Notes: generated from the letters alone by a model not told the origin. Positions 16,039-25,292 are shown, counted from the first letter of the stretch. The stretch: 64,000 bases of DNA from Streptomyces sp. cg36 (GCF_041080675.1 NZ_CP163520.1:1612001-1676000), one strand, 5' to 3'. Numbers and translations: made by a program.

Positions 16039-17504
16039 GAGCGGTCCTCCCCGCCCGGCTGTCGCAGCGGCAGCTCCACGGTGAACACCGCGCCGCCCTC
16101 GGGGCGGTTGGCGGCCCGGACCGTGCCGCCGTGCAGCCGCACGTTCTCCAGGGTGATGGCGAGTCCGAGGCCGCTGCCCGCCGAGCGGGTACGGGCCGCG
16201 TCGGCCTTGAAGAAGCGGTCGAAGATGTGCGGCAGGACGGCCGGGGCGATCCCGGGCCCGCCGTCGTGGACCTCGGTGACCACCCGGACGCCCTCGGCCC
16301 GCTCCTCGGCGCGCAGCGTGATCCGCACGGGGGCGCCGCCGTGCCGCAGCGCGTTGCCGACGAGGTTGGCGACGACGATGTCGAAGCGCCGGGGGTCGAG
16401 CATCGCCCGGATGCCGACGGGGAGTTCGACGGCGACCTGCTCCTCCCAGCGCCTGCGCTGGAGGGTCTTGGCGATGGTTTCGGCGACGTCCACCTCGTCG
16501 AGGTTGAGCTCGGCGGCCCGCGCGTCGAAGCGGGAGATCTCCATCAGGTCCTCGACGAGGGTGGCGAGCTTGCCGGTCTCGGCGGAGACCAGCCGTACGG
16601 CGGCGGCCGTGTCGGGGTCGAGCCGGTCGGCGTCCTCGTCGAGGACCTCGGTGACGGCGAGCATCCCGGCCAGCGGGGTGCGCAGCTCGTGCGAGACGTC
16701 GGCGGCGAACCGGCGTGCCCTGGCCTCGGCCTTCTGGAGCTCCTCCACGGACCGTTCGAGCGCCTCGGCCGACTCGTTGAACGTCCAGGCCAGATCGGCC
16801 AGTTCGTCGGAGCCCTTCACCTCGATCCGGGTGTCGAGGCGGCCCTTGCCCATGCTGCTCGCGGCCCGCCGCAGATCGCGCACCGGCCGCAGCACGCTGC
16901 GCGCGGCGAGCAGCGCGGGCACCAGGGCGACGGCGAGCGCGGGCAGCGCGCCGTCCCGGGCGGCGCTGACCATGGCCTTGACGTTGTCGTCCTCGGTGGT
17001 GAGCGGCATCACCGCGTAGACCATGATGCCGGTGGGCTGCTCCCGGCGCGGGTCGTCGGAGCCGATCAGCACCGGCATGCCGATGGTCAGCCAGGGCTGG
17101 CCGTCCTTGACCACCCGCTGGAAGGAGCCGTGCGGATTGGTCCCGGCGCGCCCGCGCAGCTCCTGGGTGACGACGGTGGAGGTGGTCGCCATGACGTTGG
17201 AGGCGCGCAGGCTGCCGTACTCGGCGAAGACGGTCCAGGGGTGCGGCTTGCCCTGGCGGGCCAGGACCGTGCAGAGCTCGTGGAGCGAGGTGCGGGTCAT
17301 CGGCAGCGTGACGGTCTGGGCGCCGATCTGGTCGCGCAGCTGGGCGACGGCGGTGTCCTGGGCCTGCTGGAGGATGGCCGAGCGGGCCTCCTGGTAGATC
17401 AGGGTGGCGGTGGTCCCGGCGGCGATCACGGCGACCAGCAGGAACGCGGCGATCAGCCGGGCACGCAGGCCGAGCCGGCGGACCCGCTTCAGCGCGCGGA
17501 TCAC
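16035..17504 (-). CDS. Membrane sensor histidine kinase (AfsQ2-like)
   Basis: 489 residues. Transmembrane helices at about 15-37 and 186-203 bracket an extracytoplasmic sensor of about 150 residues; then HAMP (about 203-255), HisKA with the phosphorylated His272 in DVSHELRTPLAG, and HATPase with NLVGNALRHGG, HDGGPGI and GSGLGLAI. The GTG at 17504 overlaps the response regulator stop as GTGA; upstream in-frame starts would run into that gene. Works with the regulator at 17501. Signal unknown; location beside cell-wall genes hints at envelope stress. Confidence 0.9.
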   Translation of the reverse strand: MIRALKRVRRLGLRARLIAAFLLVAVIAAGTTATLIYQEARSAILQQAQDTAVAQLRDQIGAQTVTLPMTRTSLHELCTVLARQGKPHPWTVFAEYGSLRASNVMATTSTVVTQELRGRAGTNPHGSFQRVVKDGQPWLTIGMPVLIGSDDPRREQPTGIMVYAVMPLTTEDDNVKAMVSAARDGALPALAVALVPALLAARSVLRPVRDLRRAASSMGKGRLDTRIEVKGSDELADLAWTFNESAEALERSVEELQKAEARARRFAADVSHELRTPLAGMLAVTEVLDEDADRLDPDTAAAVRLVSAETGKLATLVEDLMEISRFDARAAELNLDEVDVAETIAKTLQRRRWEEQVAVELPVGIRAMLDPRRFDIVVANLVGNALRHGGAPVRITLRAEERAEGVRVVTEVHDGGPGIAPAVLPHIFDRFFKADAARTRSAGSGLGLAITLENVRLHGGTVRAANRPEGGAVFTVELPLRQPGGEDRS

Positions 17505-18184
17505 CGCAGCGGGCCGAAGCGGTAGCCGAAGCCGCGGACGGTCTGGATGTAGCGGGGGCTGCCCGGCACGTCCTCGATCTTGTGCCGCAGCCGCCGTACG
17601 CAGGCGTCGACCAGCCGCGCGTCCCCGTGGTAGCTGTGCTCCCACACCGACTCCAGGAGCTGCTGGCGGCTGAAGACCTGCTCGGGCGAGGCCGCCAGGT
17701 GCAGCAGCAGCTTCAGCTCGGAGGGGGCCAGCGGCAGCCGCTCGCCGGACTTGGCGGCGGTCAGACCGGCCCGGTCCAGGGCCAGTTCGCCGTGGAACTC
17801 CAGGCCGGGCCGCCCGCCGGGATCGGCGAGGCGGCGCAGGACGGCCCGGATGCGGGCCTCGATGACCTCGGTGCGGGCGGGCTTGACGATGTAGTCGTCG
17901 GCGCCCGCCTCCAGGCCGATGACCACGTCGAAGTCGTCGCCGCGCGCGGTGAGCATGATGATGGGCAGCTGGCTGGTCTCGCGTATCCGGCGGCAGACCT
18001 GGACGCCGTTGATGCCGGGCAGCATCAGATCGAGCAGCACCAGTTCGGGCTGGAACGCCTTGAGCTCGGCGAGGCCCGCCTCGCCGCTCTCGGCCGCCCG
18101 CACCTCGTGGCCGCGCCTGCGCAGCCCGAGCTCGACCCCTTCCCGTACGGAGGGGTCGTCCTCGATGAGCAGCACGCGTGGCAT
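17501..18184 (-). CDS. OmpR/PhoB-family response regulator (AfsQ1-like)
   Basis: 227 residues. Receiver domain with acidic pocket LIEDD (7-10), phospho-acceptor Asp52 in LLDLMLPG, switch Thr and Lys in MLTARGDD and DDYIVKP, then a winged helix with VFSRQQLLESVW and VDACVRRLRHKIED. Start is ATG 18184 rather than the GTG at 18226, because receivers begin just before the LLIED strand; no clear ribosome site is seen, and a GATACT hexamer about seven bases before the ATG suggests a leaderless mRNA. Unlike afsQ1 of S. coelicolor, no sigma-factor gene is divergent; murJ lies upstream on the same strand. Confidence 0.88.
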   Translation of the reverse strand: MPRVLLIEDDPSVREGVELGLRRRGHEVRAAESGEAGLAELKAFQPELVLLDLMLPGINGVQVCRRIRETSQLPIIMLTARGDDFDVVIGLEAGADDYIVKPARTEVIEARIRAVLRRLADPGGRPGLEFHGELALDRAGLTAAKSGERLPLAPSELKLLLHLAASPEQVFSRQQLLESVWEHSYHGDARLVDACVRRLRHKIEDVPGSPRYIQTVRGFGYRFGPLR

Positions 18185-18238
18185 GAGCGTCAGTATCCCA
18201 GCAGTCTCGGAGGTCTCGGATGTCACAAAGGTCTCAGC

Positions 18239-18262
18239 GGGATCAGTGGTCCCACTGATCCC
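18239..18262 (-). terminator. Terminator after murJ
   Basis: Perfect 11-base arms (18239-18249 and 18252-18262) with a two-base centre. It lies between the murJ stop and the downstream response regulator, ending the femX-murJ transcript; being palindromic it might also be a binding site for the regulator gene's promoter. Confidence 0.65.
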
Positions 18263-18292
18263 GGAAGCTCGGGCGGGCGGGGCCCGGGCCGG

Positions 18293-19933
18293 TCAGCGGC
18301 CCCGGCCGCCGCGCAGCTTGCCGAGCATGTCGTTGATGCCGTCCAGCCGCAGCGGGCGGGCCAGCAGGGCCAGCGCCACGAGCAGGACGGCGGCGCCCGC
18401 GCCGGTCGCCGCGAGGTCGCCGAGCCCGTCGGTGGCGCGGGCCGCCGCGTATCCGGCCAGCGCCGCCGGCACACAGCCGAGCAGCAGCCGCACATGGACG
18501 AGGAGCGACGGGGAGCGCAGCAGACCGGCGTTGCCGCCGAGCCTGCGGTTCAGGACGTACGCGGTGACGGCCCAGCCGGCGAAGAGCGCCAGCGAGTACG
18601 CCGCCGCCATCCCGGTCACCGCCCAGCGCGCGGGCAGCAGCACATAGGCGAACGCGGAGAACCCGGCGTTGCACGCGGCGATGACCAGGTTCAGCACGAA
18701 CGGGGTGCGGGTGTCGCTCAGGGCGTAGAAGCCGCGCGAGAGCACGTACTGCCCGGAGAAGGCGATCAGGCCGGGCGCGAACGCCATCAGCATCCCGGCC
18801 ATCACCTCGACGTCGCCGGGGCTGGTCCGGCCGTAGCCGAAGACCGCGCCCATCAGCCAGGGCGCCAGCGCGAACAGCGCGCACGCGGCCGGCACGATCA
18901 TGGCGGCGCTGGTGCGCAGCCCGTACGAGAGGTCGCGCCGCACCCCCGCCGGGTCGTCCTCGGCCGCCGCCCGGCTCATCCTCGGCATCAGCGCGGTGAG
19001 CAGCGAGACGGTCACGATGCCGTGCGGGACGACCCACAGCATGTACGCGTTGGTGTAGGCGGTGTAGCCCGCGCCGCCCGCGACGTGCTGCTGCTGGGCG
19101 TGCTGTCCGGCGATGGTGGAGAGCCGGGTCACCACCCAGTACGCCAGCTGGTTGGTCAGGACGAGCAGCACCAGCCAGCCCGCCGAGCGCAGCGGGCGGG
19201 TGATGCCGCTGCCGCGCCAGTCGAAGCGCGGGCGCCAGCGGAACCGGGCCGCGCCCAGCGCCGGGATCAGGGCCAGCGCCTGGACGGCGATCCCGGCGGT
19301 GGTGCCCCAGCCCAGGACGCGGGTGTCGCCCGCGCTCAGCGTCGAGCCGGAGGTTCCGGCGGTCCACAGGTAGAGCCCGAACACGGCGATGACGACGAGG
19401 TTGTTGAGGACCGGGGTCCACATCATGGCGCCGAAGCGCCCCCGGGCGTTGAGCACCTGCCCGAAGAGGGTGAACAGGCCGTAGAAGAGGATCTGCGGCA
19501 GGCAGTAGCGGGCGAAGGCGACCGTGAGGTCGGCCTGGGCGCCGGTGTAGTCGGTGTACAGGCCGACGATCTTCGGCGCGGCGAGCACGGCGGCGGCGGT
19601 GAGGACGGTCAGGGCCGCGACGCAGGCGGTGAGCAGCCGGTCGGTGTACGCCTTGCCGCCGTCGGCGTGCTCCTTGGCGGCGCGGACCAGTTCGGGCACG
19701 AACACCGCGTTCAGGGTGCCGCCGATGAGCAGGGTGTAGAGGATGTTCGGCACGTTGTTGGCGACCGCGAAGCCGTCGCCGACGAGCCCGGTGCCCAGGG
19801 CCGCGGCCACCACCGCCGAGCGGACGAAGCCGGTGCCGCGGGAGACGAGCGAGCCGGCCGCCATCACCGCGCCGCTGCGGGCGACGGACGCCTTGGCCGC
19901 GTGCCGGGGGCCGGTGTGGACGGGGGCCGTCAC
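18293..19933 (-). CDS. murJ: MurJ-family lipid II flippase
   Basis: 546 residues with about 14 hydrophobic segments and MOP/MviN motifs: AAGSLVSRGTGFVRSAVVAAALG at the first helix, ANNVPNILYTLLIGGTLNAVFVPELVR, and WVVPHGIVTVSLLTALMPRMSRAAA near the middle. It carries lipid-linked peptidoglycan precursor across the membrane. The GTG at 19933 overlaps the femX-like TGA as GTGA. Streptomyces has more than one MurJ-like protein, so this could be a paralogue of the essential one. The extended in-frame upstream start at 20005 is rejected. Confidence 0.9.
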   Translation of the reverse strand: MTAPVHTGPRHAAKASVARSGAVMAAGSLVSRGTGFVRSAVVAAALGTGLVGDGFAVANNVPNILYTLLIGGTLNAVFVPELVRAAKEHADGGKAYTDRLLTACVAALTVLTAAAVLAAPKIVGLYTDYTGAQADLTVAFARYCLPQILFYGLFTLFGQVLNARGRFGAMMWTPVLNNLVVIAVFGLYLWTAGTSGSTLSAGDTRVLGWGTTAGIAVQALALIPALGAARFRWRPRFDWRGSGITRPLRSAGWLVLLVLTNQLAYWVVTRLSTIAGQHAQQQHVAGGAGYTAYTNAYMLWVVPHGIVTVSLLTALMPRMSRAAAEDDPAGVRRDLSYGLRTSAAMIVPAACALFALAPWLMGAVFGYGRTSPGDVEVMAGMLMAFAPGLIAFSGQYVLSRGFYALSDTRTPFVLNLVIAACNAGFSAFAYVLLPARWAVTGMAAAYSLALFAGWAVTAYVLNRRLGGNAGLLRSPSLLVHVRLLLGCVPAALAGYAAARATDGLGDLAATGAGAAVLLVALALLARPLRLDGINDMLGKLRGGRGR

Positions 19934-21087
19934 CGGCGGGCCAGATATGCCTGGAAGGCGCGGTACAGCGCGTGGTTGGCGGTTCCCTGCATCGGTGTTT
20001 CCCACTCCCCCAGCGTCTCGACGACCTGACCGCCGGTGCCGAGCTTCCAGCGCAGCAGGCCGAACGGGCGGTCGTCCGGGTCAAGAGTGGAGGGTACCCC
20101 GCGCATGTCGTACACCTGTGCGCCCAGGGCGTGCGCGTCCAGCAGCATCTGCCACTGGAGGGCGTTGCTGGGCCGCACCTCGCGGCGGTGGTCGGCGGAG
20201 GCGCCGGTCTGGTACCAGACCCGGTCGCCGACGGTGATCATGGTGTGGGCGGCCAGCACCTCGCCCCGGTGGAGGGCGAGGTAGAGGCGCATCCGGCCGG
20301 GGTGCTCCTCGTTGAGGACCGCGTACTGGCGCTCGTAGTACGCCAGCGAGCGGCCGAGGCGGAAGCCGTCGCGCTCCTCGGTGATGCGCAGCAATCGATA
20401 GAATTCAGGCAGATCGGCCGCGCCGCCGATGACCACCTCGACGCCCGCCTTCTTAGCGGCGCGCACATTGCGGCGCCACTCCTGGTTGAGCCCGGACCAC
20501 AGCTCGTCGGCGCTCCGCCCGGCCAGCGACACCTGGAAGACGTGGCGCGGCTGGGCGTCGGCGTCCCCGTCGTCGCCCCCGCAGCGCCGCCAGCCGCGCG
20601 AGCGCAGCCGGTCGGCGACGGCGGTGCCCAGCGGGTCGACCTCGCTCGCCAGCACGTCCCCGATCTGCCGGCCGGGGCCGGTCGCCGACTTCAGCAGGGG
20701 CGCGCTCCAGCGCCGGTAGGCGGGCGAGGGCCCGATGCGCACGGCGAAGGCGCCCGCCCGGCGCAGATGCCGCAGCAACGGCCCCAGCCAGCGGTCGATT
20801 TCCGGATCCGCCCAGTCCGCGACCGGGCCCTCGGGAAGATAGGCGAAGTATTTCCGGGTGCCCGGGAATTGCCGGTAGAGGACCAGCGCGGCGCCCGCCA
20901 ATTCCCCCGAGTCCCGGTGCCAGCCCACCGTTTCCGACGACCACTGGTCCTTCACATCCGCCCAGGACGGCTGCTGCAGGAAGCTCACCCCGGACCGGGT
21001 CGCGAGGAAGGAGCGGTATTCGGCGAGGGAGAGACCGCGCAGCCGCAGGTCCTGGTCGCGGGCACCGGTCAGGAGAAGAGCGGTCAC
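19930..21087 (-). CDS. FemX/FemABX-type peptidoglycan branch aminoacyltransferase
   Basis: 385 residues with the duplicated GNAT fold of Fem proteins: FLQQPSWADVKDQWSSETVGW at the N-terminus, KYFAYLPEGPVADW, a central WSGLNQEWRRNVRAAKKAGVEVV (family motif) and GEVLAAHTMITVGDRVWYQTGAS. Expected to load the first amino acid (glycine in Streptomyces) from tRNA onto lipid II. GTG at 21087 has GGGAGG seven bases upstream. It is co-transcribed with murJ, so precursor branching and flipping are coupled, and it is divergent from the L,D-transpeptidase. Confidence 0.9.
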   Translation of the reverse strand: MTALLLTGARDQDLRLRGLSLAEYRSFLATRSGVSFLQQPSWADVKDQWSSETVGWHRDSGELAGAALVLYRQFPGTRKYFAYLPEGPVADWADPEIDRWLGPLLRHLRRAGAFAVRIGPSPAYRRWSAPLLKSATGPGRQIGDVLASEVDPLGTAVADRLRSRGWRRCGGDDGDADAQPRHVFQVSLAGRSADELWSGLNQEWRRNVRAAKKAGVEVVIGGAADLPEFYRLLRITEERDGFRLGRSLAYYERQYAVLNEEHPGRMRLYLALHRGEVLAAHTMITVGDRVWYQTGASADHRREVRPSNALQWQMLLDAHALGAQVYDMRGVPSTLDPDDRPFGLLRWKLGTGGQVVETLGEWETPMQGTANHALYRAFQAYLARR

Positions 21088-21217
21088 GTGTGTGGCCTCC
21101 CAAGTGCGCCCCGGCGTCGGTCTCCGGGGATGCACAGGATGCTCACAGCGGTCCATGACCGGGTGGCGCGGCAGATGTGACGGGAGTGTGACCGTTCCCC
21201 TGCGGTCCTCGTCACAT

Positions 21218-21239
21218 GGGAATTCCCGAGATTCTCGGG
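21218..21239. promoter_or_regulatory. Overlapping palindromes in the femX/Ldt divergent region
   Basis: GGGAATTCCC (21218-21227) is followed by CCCGAGA-T-TCTCGGG (21225-21239), sharing three bases. TGTGAC occurs twice just upstream (around 21176 and 21192) with an inverted GTCACA near 21211. The 223-base divergent gap thus carries dense dyad symmetry, as expected for a regulator serving both wall-synthesis transcripts. No named box is recognised. Confidence 0.5.
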
Positions 21240-21310
21240 GTTTTCCGCAACCTAGAGTCGGGTGAACCCACTCTCTCCTACGGAGAAGCATTGATACGGA
21301 GGTTTTCCAG

Positions 21311-22540
21311 TTGAGCCGCATACGCCGCCACATACCGCTCCGCCACCGCCCGGTCCGCCTTGCCGCGATCGCGGGCACCGCGGTCCTCGCCGCGGCTCTC
21401 ACCGCCTGTTCGAGCGGCTCGGACGGCGGCTCGGGCGACGCCAAGGGCGGCGCCGCCATGAAGGGTGACAAGAAGGCGGAGATCACCGTCAATCTGACGG
21501 GGCAGCAGGCGAAGGCCGGTGAGCCCGTCAAGGTCTCGCTGGCCGCCGGGAAGCTGCAGCAGGTCACCGTGACCGACACCAAGGGCGGGCAGCTGGCCGG
21601 GAAGATCGGCGCCGACGGCCGCACCTGGACCTCGGACCGGGTGGCCGCGCCCGGCAGCAGCTACGCCGTCGAGGCGAAGGACGACAAGGGCTCCACCGCC
21701 AAGGCCGCGTTCGCGACCGCCGCGGCGGACAAGGTGAACAAGCTGACCCTGGTCCCCGGCAAGAACTCCACGGTCGGCGTCGCCCACCCGCTGTCGATCG
21801 TCTTCGACCACCCGGTCAAGAACAAGGCCGCGGTCGAGAAGCAGCTGAAGGTGACCACGTCCAACAACACCGAGGGCTCCTGGGGGTGGATGGAGGACTA
21901 CTCGGGCAAGACGCGGGTCGACTGGCGCCCCAAGGAGTACTGGAAGAGCGGCACCAAGGTCACGCTCAACGCCGACCTGAACGGGATCGACTCCGGCAGC
22001 GGCTGGTTCGTGCGCGACTACGCGACCAATGTGACCATCGGCAAGAACCAGGTGGTCAAGGTCGACCTCGACAACCACCGCCTCAAGCTCTTCCGCGACG
22101 GCGCGCAGGTCAAGGACATCCCGATGTCCGCGGGCACGCCCGGCGGCGACAAGGCGTCCTGGCGCGGCAAGGCCGTCATGATGGCGAAGGAGGGCACGAT
22201 CAACATGAACTCCGAGACGGTCGGCCTGGGCTCCGCCTACAACAAGATGGTCGACTACTCGATGCGGCTGACCTGGTCGGGCATGTACGCGCACGCCGCG
22301 CCCTGGAACGCCGAGTACTTCGGCAACACCAACCACAGCTCGGGCTGCATCGGCATGAGCGACACCAACGCCAAGTGGGTGTACGACACGGTGCAGGTCG
22401 GCGACCCGTTCGAGATCACCGGCGACGACGCCAAGGGCACCCAGGCGCTCAACAACGGCTTCGGCGAGTGGAACCTGAGCTGGCAGCAGTGGCAGCAGAA
22501 GAGCGCCCTGAACGGCGCCGCCGGCACCGCGAACGGCTGA
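21311..22540 (+). CDS. L,D-transpeptidase lipoprotein (YkuD)
   Basis: 409 residues. Signal with lipobox ALTAC, then two immunoglobulin-like domains (about 55-250) and a YkuD catalytic domain with HAAPWN and HSSGCIGMS; the nucleophile is Cys346. It forms 3-3 crosslinks in peptidoglycan on the outer face of the membrane. TTG at 21311 is the start: CGGAGG sits at 21297-21302, eight bases before it, and the signal peptide starts there. A TTG start may hold expression low. Divergent from the femX-murJ operon. Confidence 0.93.
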   Translation: MSRIRRHIPLRHRPVRLAAIAGTAVLAAALTACSSGSDGGSGDAKGGAAMKGDKKAEITVNLTGQQAKAGEPVKVSLAAGKLQQVTVTDTKGGQLAGKIGADGRTWTSDRVAAPGSSYAVEAKDDKGSTAKAAFATAAADKVNKLTLVPGKNSTVGVAHPLSIVFDHPVKNKAAVEKQLKVTTSNNTEGSWGWMEDYSGKTRVDWRPKEYWKSGTKVTLNADLNGIDSGSGWFVRDYATNVTIGKNQVVKVDLDNHRLKLFRDGAQVKDIPMSAGTPGGDKASWRGKAVMMAKEGTINMNSETVGLGSAYNKMVDYSMRLTWSGMYAHAAPWNAEYFGNTNHSSGCIGMSDTNAKWVYDTVQVGDPFEITGDDAKGTQALNNGFGEWNLSWQQWQQKSALNGAAGTANG

Positions 22541-22588
22541 CGGTCCGTCCGGCCGCCGCCCGCGCGGCGGCGGTCGCGCCACCAAGGA

Positions 22589-22628
22589 GAGCGGGCCCCC
22601 GTCGTCACTGTACGACGGGGGCCCGCTC
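22589..22628 (+). terminator. Strong terminator after the L,D-transpeptidase
   Basis: Perfect 17-base arms, 22589-22605 and 22612-22628, around CACTGT. It begins 49 bases after the stop codon. The rest of the 305-base gap (22541-22845) holds only this hairpin and the degraded reading frame at 22605-22809. Confidence 0.85.
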
Positions 22629-22809
22629 GGCCCCGGCGAGCTGGTCAGCAACGCCCCCTTCACCTTCCACGGCCGGACGGCGTCCGGCTCCGGTGGTGGA
22701 CACCGTCGACCCGCTCCACATCGAGCACAACCCGGCCGGCGCGCAGCTGACCTTCTCCCCGCCCGCGTCAGACCCGTCGTATCTGACGGTCCCTCTCCGC
22801 GAGGAGTGA
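22605..22809 (+). pseudogene. Possible remnant of a short coding sequence
   Basis: One frame from 22605 reads LYDGGPLGPGELVSNAPFTF and HGRTASGS; a second frame, shifted by one base near 22697, continues VDTVDPLHIEHNPAGAQLTF and ends SYLTVPLREE with a TGA at 22807. Joined, they read like real protein sequence with normal GC-rich codon choice. There is no good start codon and the left end overlaps the terminator's right arm. It may be a frameshifted leftover of a gene or chance. Family not recognised. Confidence 0.25.
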
Positions 22810-22845
22810 TCACCGGCTGCTGCCGGACGGGCATGGGCCCTTGAG

Positions 22846-23718
22846 CTACTGCACTCCCGGCAGCAGCGTCCCTGGTTCGGCCGGGGCGACGTCCACGGCC
22901 TCCGTCTTGGGATTGCGCTTCTGTCTCCTGGCCATCCAGGTGGCGAACCAGGAGAGCAGCATGCACATCCCGATGTAGATCGGCGAGATCACCATCACCA
23001 CGGGGATGAACGGCAAATCGTAGTCGAGATTCGATGCGATGAGCTTCCCCGCGTGCAGGAACTCCTCATAGGTGATCAGATAGCCCAGCGAGGTGTCCTT
23101 CAGCGCGACCACCAGCTGGCTGATGATGGTCGGCAGCATCGCCCGGACCCCCTGCGGGACCAGCACGTACGTCATGACCTGCGTCTTGCGCATCCCGAGC
23201 GAGAATGCCGCCTCCTTCTGGCCGCGTTCCACAGAGTTGACGCCGGAGCGGAACACCTCGGCGAGCACCGAGCCGTTGTAGAGCGTCAGACCGGCCACCA
23301 GCGCCGGCAACGGCTGCACCTTCAGTGCCACGAAGATGAAGAAGATCATGACCAGGACCGGCATGGCGCGGAAGAACTCGACGAGCAGCGTGGCGAGCCA
23401 GCGCACCGCCCGGTGGTCGGAGAGCCGCCCGGTCGCCAGCACCGCGCCCAGCGCCAGCGAGAACACCGCCGCGTATCCGAACGCCTTGAGCGTGTTGCCG
23501 AGCCCGCGCAGCAGCAGCCGCTGGATCCCCTTGTACTCGAACGGGGTCCACTTGGCGGCGGTGAACTGGTCGGTGTCGAACAGGAGATAGACGACCCAGC
23601 CGACCAGGGCGAGGATCAGGGCCGTGGAGATCAGCCCGTACACCAGGTGCCGCCGGCGGGTGCGCGGGCCCGGGATGTCGTAGAGGGCGGTGGCCTCCGT
23701 GGACAGCTGTGCGGTCAT
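22846..23718 (-). CDS. gluD: Glutamate-type ABC transporter permease
   Basis: 290 residues with five to six membrane helices (first at about 28-47). The EAA-type coupling motif is EKEAAFSLGM-like, here QKEAAFSLGMRKTQVMTYVLVPQGVRAMLP near 175-205. Polar-amino-acid uptake permease forming a pair with the 23715 gene. ATG at 23718 overlaps the previous TGA (ATGA). Last gene of gluABCD. Confidence 0.9.
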   Translation of the reverse strand: MTAQLSTEATALYDIPGPRTRRRHLVYGLISTALILALVGWVVYLLFDTDQFTAAKWTPFEYKGIQRLLLRGLGNTLKAFGYAAVFSLALGAVLATGRLSDHRAVRWLATLLVEFFRAMPVLVMIFFIFVALKVQPLPALVAGLTLYNGSVLAEVFRSGVNSVERGQKEAAFSLGMRKTQVMTYVLVPQGVRAMLPTIISQLVVALKDTSLGYLITYEEFLHAGKLIASNLDYDLPFIPVVMVISPIYIGMCMLLSWFATWMARRQKRNPKTEAVDVAPAEPGTLLPGVQ

Positions 23719-24359
23719 CGGGCGACTCCCCAGTGCTTCTCCAGGAGGTTGAAGACGGCGCTGATGGTGAGGGTGATGATCAGGTAGCCCAGGGCGATCC
23801 AGAGGAAGGACCAGACGATGTCGTAGCCCAGCTCGCTCAGCGTCTTGTAGGTACCGAGCAGTTCGGTGACGCTGAAGGCGCCCGCGATGGCGGAGTTCTT
23901 GGCCAGCGCGATCAGGGTCGAGCCGACCGGCGGGATCACCGAGCGGAACGCCTGCGGCAGCACCACCGCCGAGAGCGTCTGGCCGAACGTCATCCCGAGG
24001 CTGCGGGCCGCCTCGCCCTGGCCGGTGGGCACGGTGTTGATGCCCGCGCGCAGCGCCTCGCAGATGAACGCCGAGGTGTAGCAGCCGAGCGCGATGACCG
24101 CGAACACCTTGAAGGGCAGCACCAGTCCGAAGCGCGGCAGCCCGAGCAGCACCGCGAAGAACAGCAGCGTCAGCGGGGTGTTGCGCAGCACGTTCACCCA
24201 GACCGCGCCCAGCAGCCGGAACGAGCCGACCGGCGAGACCCGGCAGGAGGCCATCAGGAAGCCGAGCGCCAGGGCGAGGGCCGAGGCGTAGACGGTGAGC
24301 TCGACGGTGCCGAGGAAGCCCTTGCCGTACAGCGAGAAGTTCTTGGTCAGTACGTCCAT
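23715..24359 (-). CDS. gluC: Glutamate-type ABC transporter permease
   Basis: 214 residues, HisM/GlnP family. Five hydrophobic segments and the coupling loop GEAARSLGMTFGQTLSAVVLPQAFRSVIPP (about 118-147). Starts at ATG 24359, eight bases after the binding-protein stop. With the permease at 22846 it forms the membrane channel of the amino-acid importer. Confidence 0.9.
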   Translation of the reverse strand: MDVLTKNFSLYGKGFLGTVELTVYASALALALGFLMASCRVSPVGSFRLLGAVWVNVLRNTPLTLLFFAVLLGLPRFGLVLPFKVFAVIALGCYTSAFICEALRAGINTVPTGQGEAARSLGMTFGQTLSAVVLPQAFRSVIPPVGSTLIALAKNSAIAGAFSVTELLGTYKTLSELGYDIVWSFLWIALGYLIITLTISAVFNLLEKHWGVAR

Positions 24360-24367
24360 GCGGGGCC

Positions 24368-25273
24368 TCAGCTCGCCGGGTAGCGGTCGATGGGCGGGGC
24401 GGGCGCGGCCTTGCGTCCCGACAGGCCGAGCGTGGCGTCGTACGCCTTCTGCCAGTCGCCGTTCTTCTCGTGGGCCGCGATGGCGTCGTCCAGGGCGAAG
24501 CGCAGGGCGTTGTCCCCGCGCGGCACACCGATGCCGTACGGCTCCTTGGAGAACGGCTTGCCGACCACCTTGAGCTCGTCGGGCACCTTGGCCGCGTACC
24601 CGCTGAGGATGGTGTCGTCGGTGGTGACGGCGGCGACCTGGTAGGTCAGCAGATTGTCCACACAGACGGAGTACGTGTCGTACGCGACGAGTTCGGCCTT
24701 CGGGTAGTCCTTCTGGATGCGCTGGTACGGGGTGGAGCCCGCGGCCGAGCAGACGCGCTTGCCGTCGAGGTCCTGGGGGCCGTCGATGTCGTTCTCGTCG
24801 GTGCGCACCAGCAGGCCCTGGCCGGCCAGGTAGTAGGGCCCGGCGAAGCCGACCAGCTTCTTGCGGTTGTCGTTGATGGTGTAGGTGCCGACGTAGTAGT
24901 CGACCTGGCCGTTCTGCAGGGCGGTCTCGCGGTTGGCGGAGGCGATCGTCCGGAAGTCGACGGTCGCCGGGTCGAAGCCGAGCGAGGCGGACATCATCTT
25001 GGCGATCTCGATGTCGAAGCCCGAGTAGACGCCGGTGGCCGGATCCTTCTCGCCCATGTACGGCTGGTCCTCCTTGGCGCCGACGACCAGGTGCCCGCGC
25101 TTCTTGGCCCGCCGCCACACCGAGGAGTCGGGCAGCGTGAAGCCCGTCATCACCTGGTAGCGGGGCAGCCGGTCGGCCTTGGGGCCCTTGACCGGCGGGC
25201 TGCCCGACTTGCCGCAGCCGGCGGCGGCCAGGACCAGCGCCAGCGCGGCCAGCGCGCGTCGCGTACGCGTCAT
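24368..25273 (-). CDS. gluB: Glutamate-binding lipoprotein of ABC transporter
   Basis: 301 residues, cluster 3 solute-binding protein. Lipobox LAAAGC near residue 20 anchors it outside. GHLVVGAKEDQPYMGEKDPATGVYSGFDIEIAKMM (about 60-95) and DYYVGTYTINDNRKKLVGFAGPYY are typical of glutamate/glutamine binders. Twenty bases downstream of the ATPase gene in one operon. Specificity for glutamate is inferred from the resemblance of the full gene set to S. coelicolor and corynebacterial gluABCD. Confidence 0.9.
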   Translation of the reverse strand: MTRTRRALAALALVLAAAGCGKSGSPPVKGPKADRLPRYQVMTGFTLPDSSVWRRAKKRGHLVVGAKEDQPYMGEKDPATGVYSGFDIEIAKMMSASLGFDPATVDFRTIASANRETALQNGQVDYYVGTYTINDNRKKLVGFAGPYYLAGQGLLVRTDENDIDGPQDLDGKRVCSAAGSTPYQRIQKDYPKAELVAYDTYSVCVDNLLTYQVAAVTTDDTILSGYAAKVPDELKVVGKPFSKEPYGIGVPRGDNALRFALDDAIAAHEKNGDWQKAYDATLGLSGRKAAPAPPIDRYPAS

Positions 25274-25292
25274 CGTTGCGTCCACTCCCCGT

